A stretch of 6,571 nt of DNA, taken from positions 1 to 6,571 of the forward strand of contig CANBLA010000056.1 of assembly GCA_947369305.1 (NCBI GenBank). The letters run 5' to 3'. Source of the stretch: an uncultured Clostridia bacterium. Its GTDB lineage: Bacteria; Bacillota_A; Clostridia; TANB77; CAG-508. The position numbers were made by a program, and so were the translations under genes. Positions 1-5,814 of this stretch are shown here, piece after piece (position 1 is the stretch's first letter; every line of letters begins with the position of its first letter). The notes beneath the pieces are model-generated. The model saw only the letters and a list, made by a program, of their open reading frames with translations, searched no databases and was not told the DNA's origin.

Positions 1-39
1 CTACTTAAGAACGACAGATGATGATTAAATTTCCTCCAA

Positions 40-82
40 AAGCCCAGAAGTTAATAAAATAACTTCTGGGCTTGATTTTTTT
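40..82. terminator. Bidirectional intrinsic terminator downstream of xer
   Basis: A perfect stem (40-53 pairing with 60-73, including AGCCCAGAAGTTA) encloses a loop of six A/T bases. On the plus strand it is followed by a T-rich run at 76-82. On the minus strand the stem ends in TTTT. It begins immediately after the xer stop codon and can end the xer transcript. The better T-run on the plus strand suggests it also ends a convergent gene lying to the left of the window. Confidence 0.88.
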
Positions 83-1082
83 ACTCATTTGCCAATGGGT
101 TACTTTCAATGGCATTTCGTACTTGTTCATCATCAACATGGGTATAAATTTGGGTGGTAGCAATACTTTCATGGCCTAAAACTTCTTGTAAGGCACGAAT
201 ATCGACTTGTCCATACTTGTACATAAGAGTTGCTGCAGTATGCCTTAATTTATGGACAGAGTATTTATTTGAATCAATGCCAGCCATACGAAATTCTTGT
301 TTTACAATATATTGAACCGTTCGATTACTGATTCGTTTTCGCTGTTCGCTTAAAAATAAAGCATTGCGAGAATCAAATTTGATACCTTCATGAGGACGAA
401 TTTTTAAATATTGATGAATAGCTTTGATACAAGCTTTGTTTAAATAAATTGTGCGTTCTTTGTCACCTTTTCCGATGACAGTTAATTTATTATTTTCAAA
501 ATCAATATCATTGATATTAATACCAGTTAATTCTGATAAACGCATACCACAATTTAAAAATAAGGTTATAATAGCAAAATCTCTTATAGAATTGTCGTGA
601 TTACCATGTGTTTTAGCAACTGGAGTTTTAGTGACTTCTAATAATTTTCTACTTTCATCCAAGCTTAAATATTTAGGCAAACGTTTACCAAGTTTGGGAC
701 TTTCCAAATCAGTTGCAGGATTATTAGGAATTCGTTTTGTTTTATTGCATAAATAATTGAAAAAAATACGAATGCTGGCTGTTTTACGAGCAAGTGTTGC
801 AGGTTTGCTATTGTAACAAGTTTTTAAATAAGCTAAAAAAGCATGAATATCTTGTAAAGTAATGTTTGAAATGGTATCTAATTTCATATCATTTATTATT
901 ATCTCTTTTATGAATTCTTCTGATTTTATATGGTCTAAATTAAATTTATATTTGATAAATTTTAAAAAATGAGCAATATCATAATTATATTCCTTAATTG
1001 TATTGGGTGATTTATTAAGAATAGTTGCTGAGTAATCAAGAAAATCATTTACAAATTCGGGATTATTTTCTCTTGAAATCAT
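81..1082 (-). CDS. Xer-type tyrosine site-specific recombinase (XerC/XerD-like)
   Basis: This 333-residue protein is a tyrosine recombinase, which cuts and rejoins DNA through a 3'-phosphotyrosine intermediate; chromosomal members resolve chromosome dimers at dif. Residues about 8-115 form the N-terminal SAM-like core-binding domain. Residues about 135-325 form the catalytic domain, with all expected residues visible: R181 (GMRLSEL), K205 (GKGDKER), H277 and R280 (HKLRHTAATL), H304 (GHESIATT) and the nucleophile Y313 (QIYTH). The length is slightly above the roughly 300 residues usual for XerC/XerD. The ATG at 1082 follows an AGAAAGGAG ribosome site with six bases between. The gene stands alone, with its own promoter about 250 bases upstream and a terminator just behind the stop. 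Whether it is the housekeeping XerC or XerD, or a Xer-like accessory enzyme, cannot be decided here; no dif site was recognised and no other mobile-element genes are visible. Confidence 0.93.
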   Translation of the reverse strand: MISRENNPEFVNDFLDYSATILNKSPNTIKEYNYDIAHFLKFIKYKFNLDHIKSEEFIKEIIINDMKLDTISNITLQDIHAFLAYLKTCYNSKPATLARKTASIRIFFNYLCNKTKRIPNNPATDLESPKLGKRLPKYLSLDESRKLLEVTKTPVAKTHGNHDNSIRDFAIITLFLNCGMRLSELTGININDIDFENNKLTVIGKGDKERTIYLNKACIKAIHQYLKIRPHEGIKFDSRNALFLSEQRKRISNRTVQYIVKQEFRMAGIDSNKYSVHKLRHTAATLMYKYGQVDIRALQEVLGHESIATTQIYTHVDDEQVRNAIESNPLANE

Positions 1083-1332
1083 AAAAAACTCCTTTCTAAA
1101 AATAATGACGCACGAGAATCGTTTTTAAGGCATTTTTATAAAAAAGTAATAAAGGATGTTGGCTAAAAATAATTAAGCTAAAATATTTAATGGTATTTTG
1201 CAGTTTTCAGACGATCCTATTCTTATTTGCGCAAAACTTTTATTTTGTGCAATGTTATCTATAACTTATATATAGGTAGATGCTGTCTACCCTAACTAAA
1301 ATCTAATAAAATCAATAGACTTCTTTTGCTTA
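1083..1332 (-). other. Long, hairpin-containing 5' leader of xer
   Basis: About 250 gene-free bases separate the predicted transcription start from the xer ATG. Two hairpins are visible: GGTAGA at 1275-1280 with TCTACC at 1286-1291, and TTGCGCAAAA at 1227-1236 with TTTTGTGCAA at 1243-1252. The second pairs fully only as plus-strand RNA (one G-U); as xer leader RNA it has one A-C mismatch. I do not recognise a riboswitch, T-box or known small RNA here. The stretch is very AT-rich and could simply be spacer, or could hold binding sites for the recombinase. Confidence 0.35.
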
Positions 1333-1338
1333 TCTATT

Positions 1339-1367
1339 TTTATATACCATATTTTTTTAAAAGTCAA
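1339..1367 (-). promoter_or_regulatory. Sigma-A type promoter for xer
   Basis: On the minus strand a TTGACT -35 box (1367-1362) is followed after exactly 17 bases by a TATAAA -10 box (1344-1339). It lies between the rho terminator and xer, pointing at xer, so xer is transcribed independently of the rho cluster with a start near 1332. Confidence 0.7.
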
Positions 1368-1394
1368 TACTTATTTAAAAATCATTGTAATTAT

Positions 1395-1436
1395 AATAAA
1401 TATAAAAAACGGATAATTCCGTTTTTTATATTTATT
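1395..1436. terminator. Long perfect-stem intrinsic terminator at the end of rho
   Basis: A 19-base-pair uninterrupted stem (1395-1413 with 1418-1436) encloses a four-base loop. Its core is CGGA/TCCG flanked by six A on one side and six T on the other, so it looks like a terminator on either strand. The distal arm covers the rho stop codon at 1432-1434. It closes the yabP-yabQ-divIC-rho cluster and insulates xer. Confidence 0.88.
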
Positions 1437-2742
1437 GACTGATCAAACTCTTTTTCATAACTTCCAAAAACTCTTTATTGTTCTTAGTTTTTGACATGTG
1501 ATCTAGCAAACGTTCTGTCATATCAGCAGTAGATAAATTATTCATTGCTTTACGAATCGTATAAATAGAAGTCATCTCCTCTTCAGTAAGTAATAAATCT
1601 TCTCTTCTTGTTCCTGATTTATTAATATCAATAGCAGGAAAAATGCGTTTTTCTGATAGATTTCTATCCAAAGTAACTTCCATATTTCCAGTACCTTTAA
1701 ATTCTTCAAAAATTACTTCATCCATTCTACTTCCTGTTTCCACTAAAGCAGATGCTAAAACTGTTAAACTTCCTGCATCTTCAGTATTTCTTGCCGCACC
1801 AAAAAAACGTTTTGGTTTGTGCAAAGCACTTGGATCAAATCCACCTGACAATGTTTTTCCAGAAGATGGAATTACCAAGTTATAAGCACGTGCAAGTCTT
1901 GTAATACTATCTAATAATACAACCACATCTTTATTTTGTTCCGTTAATCTTTTAGCACGTTCAATAACCATTTCAGCTACTTTTACGTGATGTTCTGGTT
2001 GCTCATCAAATGTTGAATAAATTACTTCTCCTTTGATGGAACGTTTCATATCTGTTACTTCTTCAGGTCTTTCATCAATTAATAATACAATTAATTCAAC
2101 TTCTGGATTATTGGTCGTAATACTGTTGGCAATCTTCTTTAATATGGTTGTCTTTCCTGCTTTTGGAGGAGCAACAATCATGCCTCTTTGCCCTTTTCCA
2201 ATCGGAGAAAGTAAATCCATTAAACGCATTGTATATTCTTCTGGATTCGCTTCTAATTTCAATTTTTTATTTGGGTAAATCGGAATTAAATCATCAAATT
2301 TTTTTCTTTTCATTGCTTTGTCTGGTGTTTCGCCATTAACTTCACCAACGTAAATTAAAGCTGGGAATTTTTCTCCTTCTTTTGGAATTCTTTTTATCCC
2401 TTTTATACGATCCCCTGTATCTAACTTAAATCTTCTTATTTGAATTGGAGAGATATAAACATCTTTTTGACTTGGCAAATAATTGTCTCCACGTAAGAAA
2501 CCATATCCATCTGGTAATAATTCTAAAACTCCTTCTGTAATTTCATCACCTTCTGTTGAAACAGAATATGTATTATCAGAAAGATTGTCTTCTACTTCTT
2601 TATAATTTTCAGAAGTCTTTTCTGAGGAAATTTCTAAAATTTTCTCAATTAGTTCACTTTTCTTTAATTTAGAAGTATTCTGTATTCCTTTCATTTTTGC
2701 GAGATCTTTTAAATCGCTTAATGATAAAGATTCTAATTCCAT
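1432..2742 (-). CDS. rho: Transcription termination factor Rho
   Basis: Rho is a hexameric RNA helicase/ATPase that loads on nascent RNA and releases RNA polymerase. The 436-residue protein has the full family layout. Residues 1-37 are the SAP-like N-terminal helices. Residues about 40-68 are a short acidic linker. Residues about 70-135 are the cold-shock RNA-binding domain, with the GYGFLRG motif. The ATPase domain carries the Walker A motif PPKAGKTT at about 192-199, [12 protein letters not shown] at 221-232, the Walker B strand [10 protein letters not shown] at about 273-282, and the [20 protein letters not shown] segment at 300-319. Length is normal for Gram-positive Rho. The ATG at 2742 follows AAGGGGG with seven bases between. 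It lies 93 bases behind divIC with no obvious terminator between, so co-transcription is likely. No in-frame CGG codon is present and the frame is intact. Confidence 0.97.
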   Translation of the reverse strand: MELESLSLSDLKDLAKMKGIQNTSKLKKSELIEKILEISSEKTSENYKEVEDNLSDNTYSVSTEGDEITEGVLELLPDGYGFLRGDNYLPSQKDVYISPIQIRRFKLDTGDRIKGIKRIPKEGEKFPALIYVGEVNGETPDKAMKRKKFDDLIPIYPNKKLKLEANPEEYTMRLMDLLSPIGKGQRGMIVAPPKAGKTTILKKIANSITTNNPEVELIVLLIDERPEEVTDMKRSIKGEVIYSTFDEQPEHHVKVAEMVIERAKRLTEQNKDVVVLLDSITRLARAYNLVIPSSGKTLSGGFDPSALHKPKRFFGAARNTEDAGSLTVLASALVETGSRMDEVIFEEFKGTGNMEVTLDRNLSEKRIFPAIDINKSGTRREDLLLTEEEMTSIYTIRKAMNNLSTADMTERLLDHMSKTKNNKEFLEVMKKSLISQ

Positions 2743-2835
2743 AGAAAATCCCCCTTATTTTTTCTACTATTACATATTAAATTTAGTAAATTGAAATTTT
2801 TTGTTCAGAAAAGAACTAACAGAAAAAATATATAT

Positions 2836-3105
2836 TTAATATCCCTTATATGGTGTTTCATTTGGATAATACATTTTTAAGTCTTTTCTTGCGATATCTT
2901 CATTTTCTTTTCTCGAATTACTAGAATTTACATCTGTTGTATTGATTTGTTCTTCTAAAACTGCTTTTTTTTCTTTCAAAATTGCTATTTCACTATTATA
3001 AGATTGTAAAGTAACGAATTGATTTTTTATTTTTACAATTGAAATTATCAAAAAAATAAATACAATTAACTTATATAAATTACGTGATTTTAGAAAGTTC
3101 GTCAT
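2836..3105 (-). CDS. divIC: Septum formation initiator protein, DivIC/FtsB family
   Basis: DivIC is a bitopic membrane protein that joins FtsL and FtsQ/DivIB in the division complex and activates septal wall synthesis. The 89-residue product shows the family plan: a short basic cytoplasmic tail (1-11), one transmembrane helix (about 12-28, LYKLIVFIFLIISIVKI), a coiled coil (about 33-55), then the conserved end ENEDIARKDLKMYYPNETPY, which matches the IAR-x-LGM-x-x-PGE signature of DivIC/FtsB. The ATG at 3105 has GGAG eight bases upstream. Its place directly behind yabQ is the same as in Bacillus subtilis, which supports DivIC over FtsL. The gap to yabQ is 46 bases and contains no hairpin. Confidence 0.88.
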   Translation of the reverse strand: MTNFLKSRNLYKLIVFIFLIISIVKIKNQFVTLQSYNSEIAILKEKKAVLEEQINTTDVNSSNSRKENEDIARKDLKMYYPNETPYKGY

Positions 3106-3151
3106 TTGTAAACTCCAATAATTAAAATATATACTTTATTATACTACAAAA

Positions 3152-3524
3152 TTAACTATAATCCTTCTTTTTTTTCCATTTATTTTTGTAGAAAATTGGG
3201 AAAAATAGAATTTTTTTGCAGAATTTCATAAACATTTGAAAAATTAGAAAACAAATTTTACCAATGGTTAAAAAATAAAAAGAAATCCCAAATAAAATTG
3301 CTAATAATATATAAAAACGAATTTGGCCATTATTTACTAAAATCAAAGTGTTTACTATTAAAATTCCGAGCAATTGCCATAAATGTAACATCTTCAATAT
3401 AGGTTACAAAATCTGTTGTTTTAAATGTTTTTCTAAGAGCCCTAAAAACATCAAAAAATAATCCTAAACATAATCCTATAATCAAAAATACGATAAAAAT
3501 TTGTCCTTGCGAAAGTGTGTACAT
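3152..3524 (-). CDS. yabQ: Spore cortex biosynthesis membrane protein YabQ, read across a +1 shift at a CGG codon
   Basis: YabQ is a membrane protein needed for cortex formation in Bacillus spores. In one frame the first part reads from MYTLSQGQ through LGLFFDVFRALRK and TYIEDVTFMAIA, then meets a CGG codon (3368-3366) and would stop 14 codons later. Skipping the C continues as GILIVNTLILVNNGQIRFY, a second hydrophobic segment plus the family's NNGQIRFY block, and ends at the TAA at 3152 after a lysine-rich tail. The joined product is 123 residues with three or four membrane segments, normal for YabQ. I chose the ATG at 3524, because AGGTGA stands five bases upstream; an earlier in-frame GTG at 3533 has no ribosome site. 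It follows yabP by nine bases after the shifted yabP stop, so the two are translationally close. It would be called a pseudogene by standard annotation; I think it is functional but recoded. Confidence 0.82.
3366..3368 (-). other. Putative +1 recoding site (CGG) in yabQ
   Basis: The minus strand reads GCT CGG AAT in the upstream frame. Dropping the C gives GCT GGA ATT (Ala-Gly-Ile) and continues into the second half of YabQ. Both halves match the family only if the switch is at or very near this point. Confidence 0.7.
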
Positions 3525-3529
3525 TTCTA

Positions 3530-3535
3530 TCACCT
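3530..3535 (-). promoter_or_regulatory. Ribosome binding site deciding the yabQ start
   Basis: AGGTGA lies five bases before the ATG at 3524. It overlaps both the upstream GTG candidate (3533-3531) and the TAG (3536-3534) that ends yabP after its +1 shift, which argues for the ATG and for coupled translation of yabP and yabQ. Confidence 0.65.
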
Positions 3536-3828
3536 ATTTAAAAATTTTTCCAATGAATCCGAGATGCATTTTTCTTAATCGAATCCGAGTTTGAATAGGA
3601 AAGACTTGAAATCATCCCATCTAGTGTTACTTCAGATGTATCAATATTGAGTTTATTAATTTTCAAATTTTCACCTTTTATGGTAAGTAAGCCAAGTTCT
3701 GTTTCCACAATTATAATTTGGTCATCAAAACTTAAAACATCTAATACTCCTGAAACATTTAGTTTTTCACGATTTTCTAAAAAAATATTTTGAATTACAT
3801 TTGTTATCTTTTTTGTTTCTTCTATCAT
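3534..3828 (-). CDS. yabP: Sporulation protein YabP, with a C-terminal +1 shift at a CGG codon
   Basis: YabP is a small protein of spore coat/cortex morphogenesis, transcribed in the mother cell in Bacillus. The first 88 residues read continuously and carry the family signatures LENREKLNVSGVLDVLSFDD (about 17-36) and ETELGLLTIKGENLKI (about 42-57). Near the end an in-frame CGG (3561-3559) follows TCT. Conventional reading gives RIHWKNF and a TAA at 3540. Skipping the C gives GFIGKIFK and a TAG at 3536-3534. The second ending resembles the Gly-Phe-x-x-(Arg/Lys)-x-Phe-Lys tail I recall for YabP proteins and yields 97 residues, close to the usual length. The ATG at 3828 follows AGGAGG with five bases between. 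A CATATATAT element at 3867-3859 is reminiscent of a sigma-E -10 box, but no convincing -35 was found. The gene heads the yabP-yabQ-divIC cluster. Confidence 0.88.
3559..3561 (-). other. Putative +1 recoding site (CGG) near the end of yabP
   Basis: The minus strand reads GCA TCT CGG ATT. Dropping the C gives TCT GGA TTC ATT GGA, i.e. Ser-Gly-Phe-Ile-Gly, leading to the GFIGKIFK ending. Unlike the other sites, conventional reading here gives an almost full-length protein with a different last seven residues, so the call rests on resemblance of the tail. Confidence 0.6.
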
Positions 3829-3999
3829 AGTTTCCTCCTAAAATTAACCTTCTAAAAGATATATATGCGTTTTTTCAAGATTTTAGAACTAAAAAGCCAA
3901 ACTTTTTAAATAAATAGAAAGCATACAGATTACTTTTTTTCAAAAATAATGTGTACACTCTCTATTTTATGGATATTTTTATAATTTTCAGAAGGAAAA
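3829..3999. other. Intergenic region upstream of yabP
   Basis: This AT-rich spacer of 171 bases must hold the promoter of the yabP cluster. It contains AAAAAG/CTTTTT around 3891-3907 (a six-base-pair hairpin followed by little) and the CATATATAT element near 3867-3859. No small gene or RNA was recognised. Confidence 0.3.
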
Positions 4000-4003
4000 T
4001 TAT
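3981..4003 (-). terminator. Weak AT-rich hairpin at the end of the coiled-coil gene
   Basis: ATAATTTTC (3981-3989) pairs perfectly with GAAAATTAT (3995-4003) around a five-base loop and covers the stop codon of the gene ending at 4000. There is no clear T-run behind it in the transcribed direction, so termination here is uncertain. Confidence 0.3.
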
Positions 4004-4341
4004 ATTTTGGTTTGTTCTAAAACGGAAACTCTTTCTTCTAATTCATTCATTTTATCAAATCTTTGCAAATTAACTTTTTGATGAAATTGAACATATTCAA
4101 AAATAGCATCGATTTTTTTGCCATATTCATCTTCGAAAACAAATTGTCGATCTAATATTTCTTTTTTAAAATTGCTCATTTCTGTATAAACATGCTCAAA
4201 TTTCCTATCAGTTTCATCAAATCTTTCAGCTACTTCTTGTTTTAGTTCACTCATTTCCTGTTTTATACCAGTCATTTCTTGTTTCATATGAGTCAATTCC
4301 AGCTTCATTTCAGTCAATATAACCAATATTTTTTCTTCCAT
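4000..4341 (-). CDS. Small coiled-coil protein of unknown function
   Basis: I do not recognise this 113-residue protein beyond its general shape. It has no signal peptide or membrane segment and is rich in Glu, Lys and Met. Residues 12-39 consist of four successive seven-residue units (MKLELTH, MKQEMTG, IKQEMSE, LKQEVAE) with hydrophobic residues in register, a clear coiled coil; heptad-like spacing continues at 40-65 and 95-111. Similar short coiled-coil proteins are common in Bacillota and generally unannotated. The start is certain: GGAGGTGA, complementary to the 16S tail, lies just upstream of the ATG at 4341. It has its own promoter and an inverted repeat over that promoter, so it appears to be a single-gene unit between lysC and yabP. 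It is not obviously linked to sporulation. No in-frame CGG occurs. Confidence 0.8.
   Translation of the reverse strand: MEEKILVILTEMKLELTHMKQEMTGIKQEMSELKQEVAERFDETDRKFEHVYTEMSNFKKEILDRQFVFEDEYGKKIDAIFEYVQFHQKVNLQRFDKMNELEERVSVLEQTKI
4225..4308 (-). repeat. Four tandem 21-base units encoding heptads
   Basis: Four consecutive 21-base units encode MKLELTH, MKQEMTG, IKQEMSE and LKQEVAE. The middle units share the ATRAARCARGAAATGA pattern at DNA level, suggesting growth of the coiled coil by local duplication. Confidence 0.6.
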
Positions 4342-4365
4342 ATTCTCACCTCCATTTTTTATTTA

Positions 4366-4400
4366 GTAATCAAATTTTAACATATTTATGACCTGATTAC
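4366..4400. promoter_or_regulatory. Inverted repeat over the promoter of the coiled-coil gene
   Basis: GTAATCA (4366-4372) and TGATTAC (4394-4400) form a perfect seven-base inverted repeat, 21 bases apart. One arm overlaps the -35 box and the other lies just downstream of the -10 box, a geometry that fits a repressor operator. The arms are short, so chance occurrence is possible. Confidence 0.35.
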
Positions 4401-4402
4401 AA
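4374..4402 (-). promoter_or_regulatory. Sigma-A type promoter of the coiled-coil gene
   Basis: A TTGTAA -35 box (4402-4397) and a TAAAAT -10 box (4379-4374), 17 bases apart on the minus strand, lie about 30 bases before the ATG at 4341. Confidence 0.55.
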
Positions 4403-4447
4403 GACAAATTTATTTTTTTATTCGACATTTTTCGCTAGAATAATTTT

Positions 4448-4471
4448 AGGACGAGCTTAATTGCCCGCCCT
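4448..4471 (-). terminator. GC-rich hairpin terminator behind aspartate kinase
   Basis: Seven bases after the lysC stop codon, the minus strand forms a nine-base-pair stem (AGGGCGGGC with GCTCGTCCT, two G-U pairs) around a six-base loop. The G-U pairs only form in the minus-strand RNA, which fits a lysC terminator. The tail AAAATTATTC is weak in U. Confidence 0.6.
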
Positions 4472-4477
4472 TTTATC

Positions 4478-5692
4478 CTATTCTTTTTCAAAAAACTTAT
4501 CATGAATGGCACGTACTGCCAAATCTGCTTCATTGCTACTTACTAAAACAGAAATTTTAATCTCTGAAGTCGTAACCATATGCATATTAATATTATTTTC
4601 ATATAAAGCCTCAAACATATGACTTGCAACACTTGGCTTGTTGGCTATTCCAACTCCAATTACTGATACTTTTGAAAGATTTTCACAATGTAACACTTGA
4701 TCCAACTTTAGATTTTCCTTATTTTCCTCAAGAATAGTTAACGTTTTTTGTAAATCATTCATTTTTACCGTAAAAGCAATATCCTTCGTAATATGCTCTC
4801 CAAACGATTGCACAATAATATCTACATTAATCAAATTTTCCGACAGTAATTTAAACAATTGATAGGTTCTACCAATTTTATTTTCTAGCCCAATCACTGT
4901 AATTCTTGAAATATAATCATCTTTTGTAACACCACTAATCACCAAATCCTCAAAAGGTTCTCTAGCAGCTACTAATGTACCAATGCTTTCTTTTTCAAAT
5001 GTGGACTTGACATAGATCGGAACGCTGTACTTCTTCCCAATTTCCACGCAACGATTATGCAAAACTTTTGCTCCCATACTTGATAATTCCAACATTTCAT
5101 CATATGAAACGGTATCTAGCTTTATCACATGGTCAACAATGCGAGGATCGGAAGTATAAACACCATCCACATCCGTAAAAATGTCGCATCGCATCGCTTG
5201 CAAGGAAGCCGCCAAAGCTACTGCCGTTGTATCCGAACCGCCACGTCCAAAAGTTGTAATATCTCCATTTTCATCCATTCCTTGAAATCCTGCTACAATT
5301 ACAATATTACCAGCTGTTAAATATTCTAAAATTTTATGATTGTCAATATAACGAATTCGACTATTCGAATGCTCACTATTGGTTATAATCGGAACTTGCC
5401 AACCCGTTAAAGAAACTGCTTTATGTCCTAATTTATTAAGCATCATAGCTAATTTTGAAATGGTGATTTGTTCACCAGTGGATACTAAAACGTCGTGTTC
5501 TCTTTTTACAGGATTTTTGGTTATTTCCAATTCTTCTGCAATTAATCGATCCGTTGTTTTCCCTTGAGCAGATACGACGACAACAACTTGATTTTCGTTT
5601 TCCACTTCTTTTATAATATGCCCACATACTAACTCTAATTTTTCAACATTTGCGACAGAACTTCCGCCAAATTTTTGTACAATTAATCCCAT
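4478..5692 (-). CDS. lysC: Aspartate kinase with two C-terminal ACT domains
   Basis: The enzyme phosphorylates L-aspartate with ATP, the first step towards lysine, diaminopimelate, threonine and methionine; diaminopimelate and its derivative dipicolinate are needed for the wall and for spores. The 404-residue product has the kinase domain at about 1-245: KFGGSSVA (7-14), the STGEQ segment (71-75), TFGRGGSDTTA (147-157) and FTDVDGVYTSDPRI (172-185). Two ACT domains follow (about 265-330 and 340-404), with the VTTSEIKISVLV strand in the second, expected to bind a feedback amino acid. The length is typical of monofunctional lysC-type enzymes; the choice among lysC, dapG and yclM isoforms cannot be made. 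The start is the ATG at 5692 with AGAAGG upstream. A start at 5758 would add 22 residues but has no ribosome site. About 120 bases separate it from prfB, too short for a complete lysine riboswitch plus promoter. About ten CGG triplets lie here, all out of frame, and the frame is intact. Confidence 0.96.
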   Translation of the reverse strand: MGLIVQKFGGSSVANVEKLELVCGHIIKEVENENQVVVVVSAQGKTTDRLIAEELEITKNPVKREHDVLVSTGEQITISKLAMMLNKLGHKAVSLTGWQVPIITNSEHSNSRIRYIDNHKILEYLTAGNIVIVAGFQGMDENGDITTFGRGGSDTTAVALAASLQAMRCDIFTDVDGVYTSDPRIVDHVIKLDTVSYDEMLELSSMGAKVLHNRCVEIGKKYSVPIYVKSTFEKESIGTLVAAREPFEDLVISGVTKDDYISRITVIGLENKIGRTYQLFKLLSENLINVDIIVQSFGEHITKDIAFTVKMNDLQKTLTILEENKENLKLDQVLHCENLSKVSVIGVGIANKPSVASHMFEALYENNINMHMVTTSEIKISVLVSSNEADLAVRAIHDKFFEKE

Positions 5693-5700
5693 AATTTGTA

Positions 5701-5706
5701 CCTTCT
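5701..5706 (-). promoter_or_regulatory. Ribosome binding site deciding the lysC start
   Basis: AGAAGG stands eight bases before the ATG at 5692, and MGLIVQKFGGSS is the family's normal N-terminus. The longer in-frame reading from 5758 lacks any such site and adds a lysine-rich stretch with no family match. Confidence 0.75.
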
Positions 5707-5814
5707 TTTTATTAATCTTACAACAGATTTCTAATTTTAAAAGTCTGCTTTTCTCCATTTTAGAACAATTTTATTCGTTCTTCTTATAGTATATGAAAGT
5801 CAAGTCCAAGTTGT

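Noticed and set aside
1..28. 3' end of a convergent plus-strand gene (reading YLRTTDDD then TAA at 26-28)
   Set aside because: The following terminator has a good plus-strand T-run, which makes such a gene plausible, but eight codons are too few to support a call, and a second frame also ends nearby (TGA at 19-21).
1201..1300. dif or phage attachment site next to the recombinase
   Set aside because: No sequence close to the 28-base dif consensus of Gram-positive bacteria was found, only short AT-rich inverted repeats, and no other element genes accompany xer.
1643..2339. Plus-strand open frames inside rho and lysC (for example 1643-1885, 2033-2278, 5129-5320)
   Set aside because: They lie antisense to strongly conserved genes, have no ribosome sites or family resemblance, and are shadows of the real reading frames.
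5693..5814. Lysine riboswitch or leader peptide upstream of lysC
   Set aside because: The gap between prfB and lysC is only about 120 bases, with no recognisable L-box structure; the lysine-rich upstream reading from 5758 has no ribosome site and is in frame with lysC rather than a separate peptide. A possible TTGGAC/TATAAG promoter with 15-base spacing is too weak to list.
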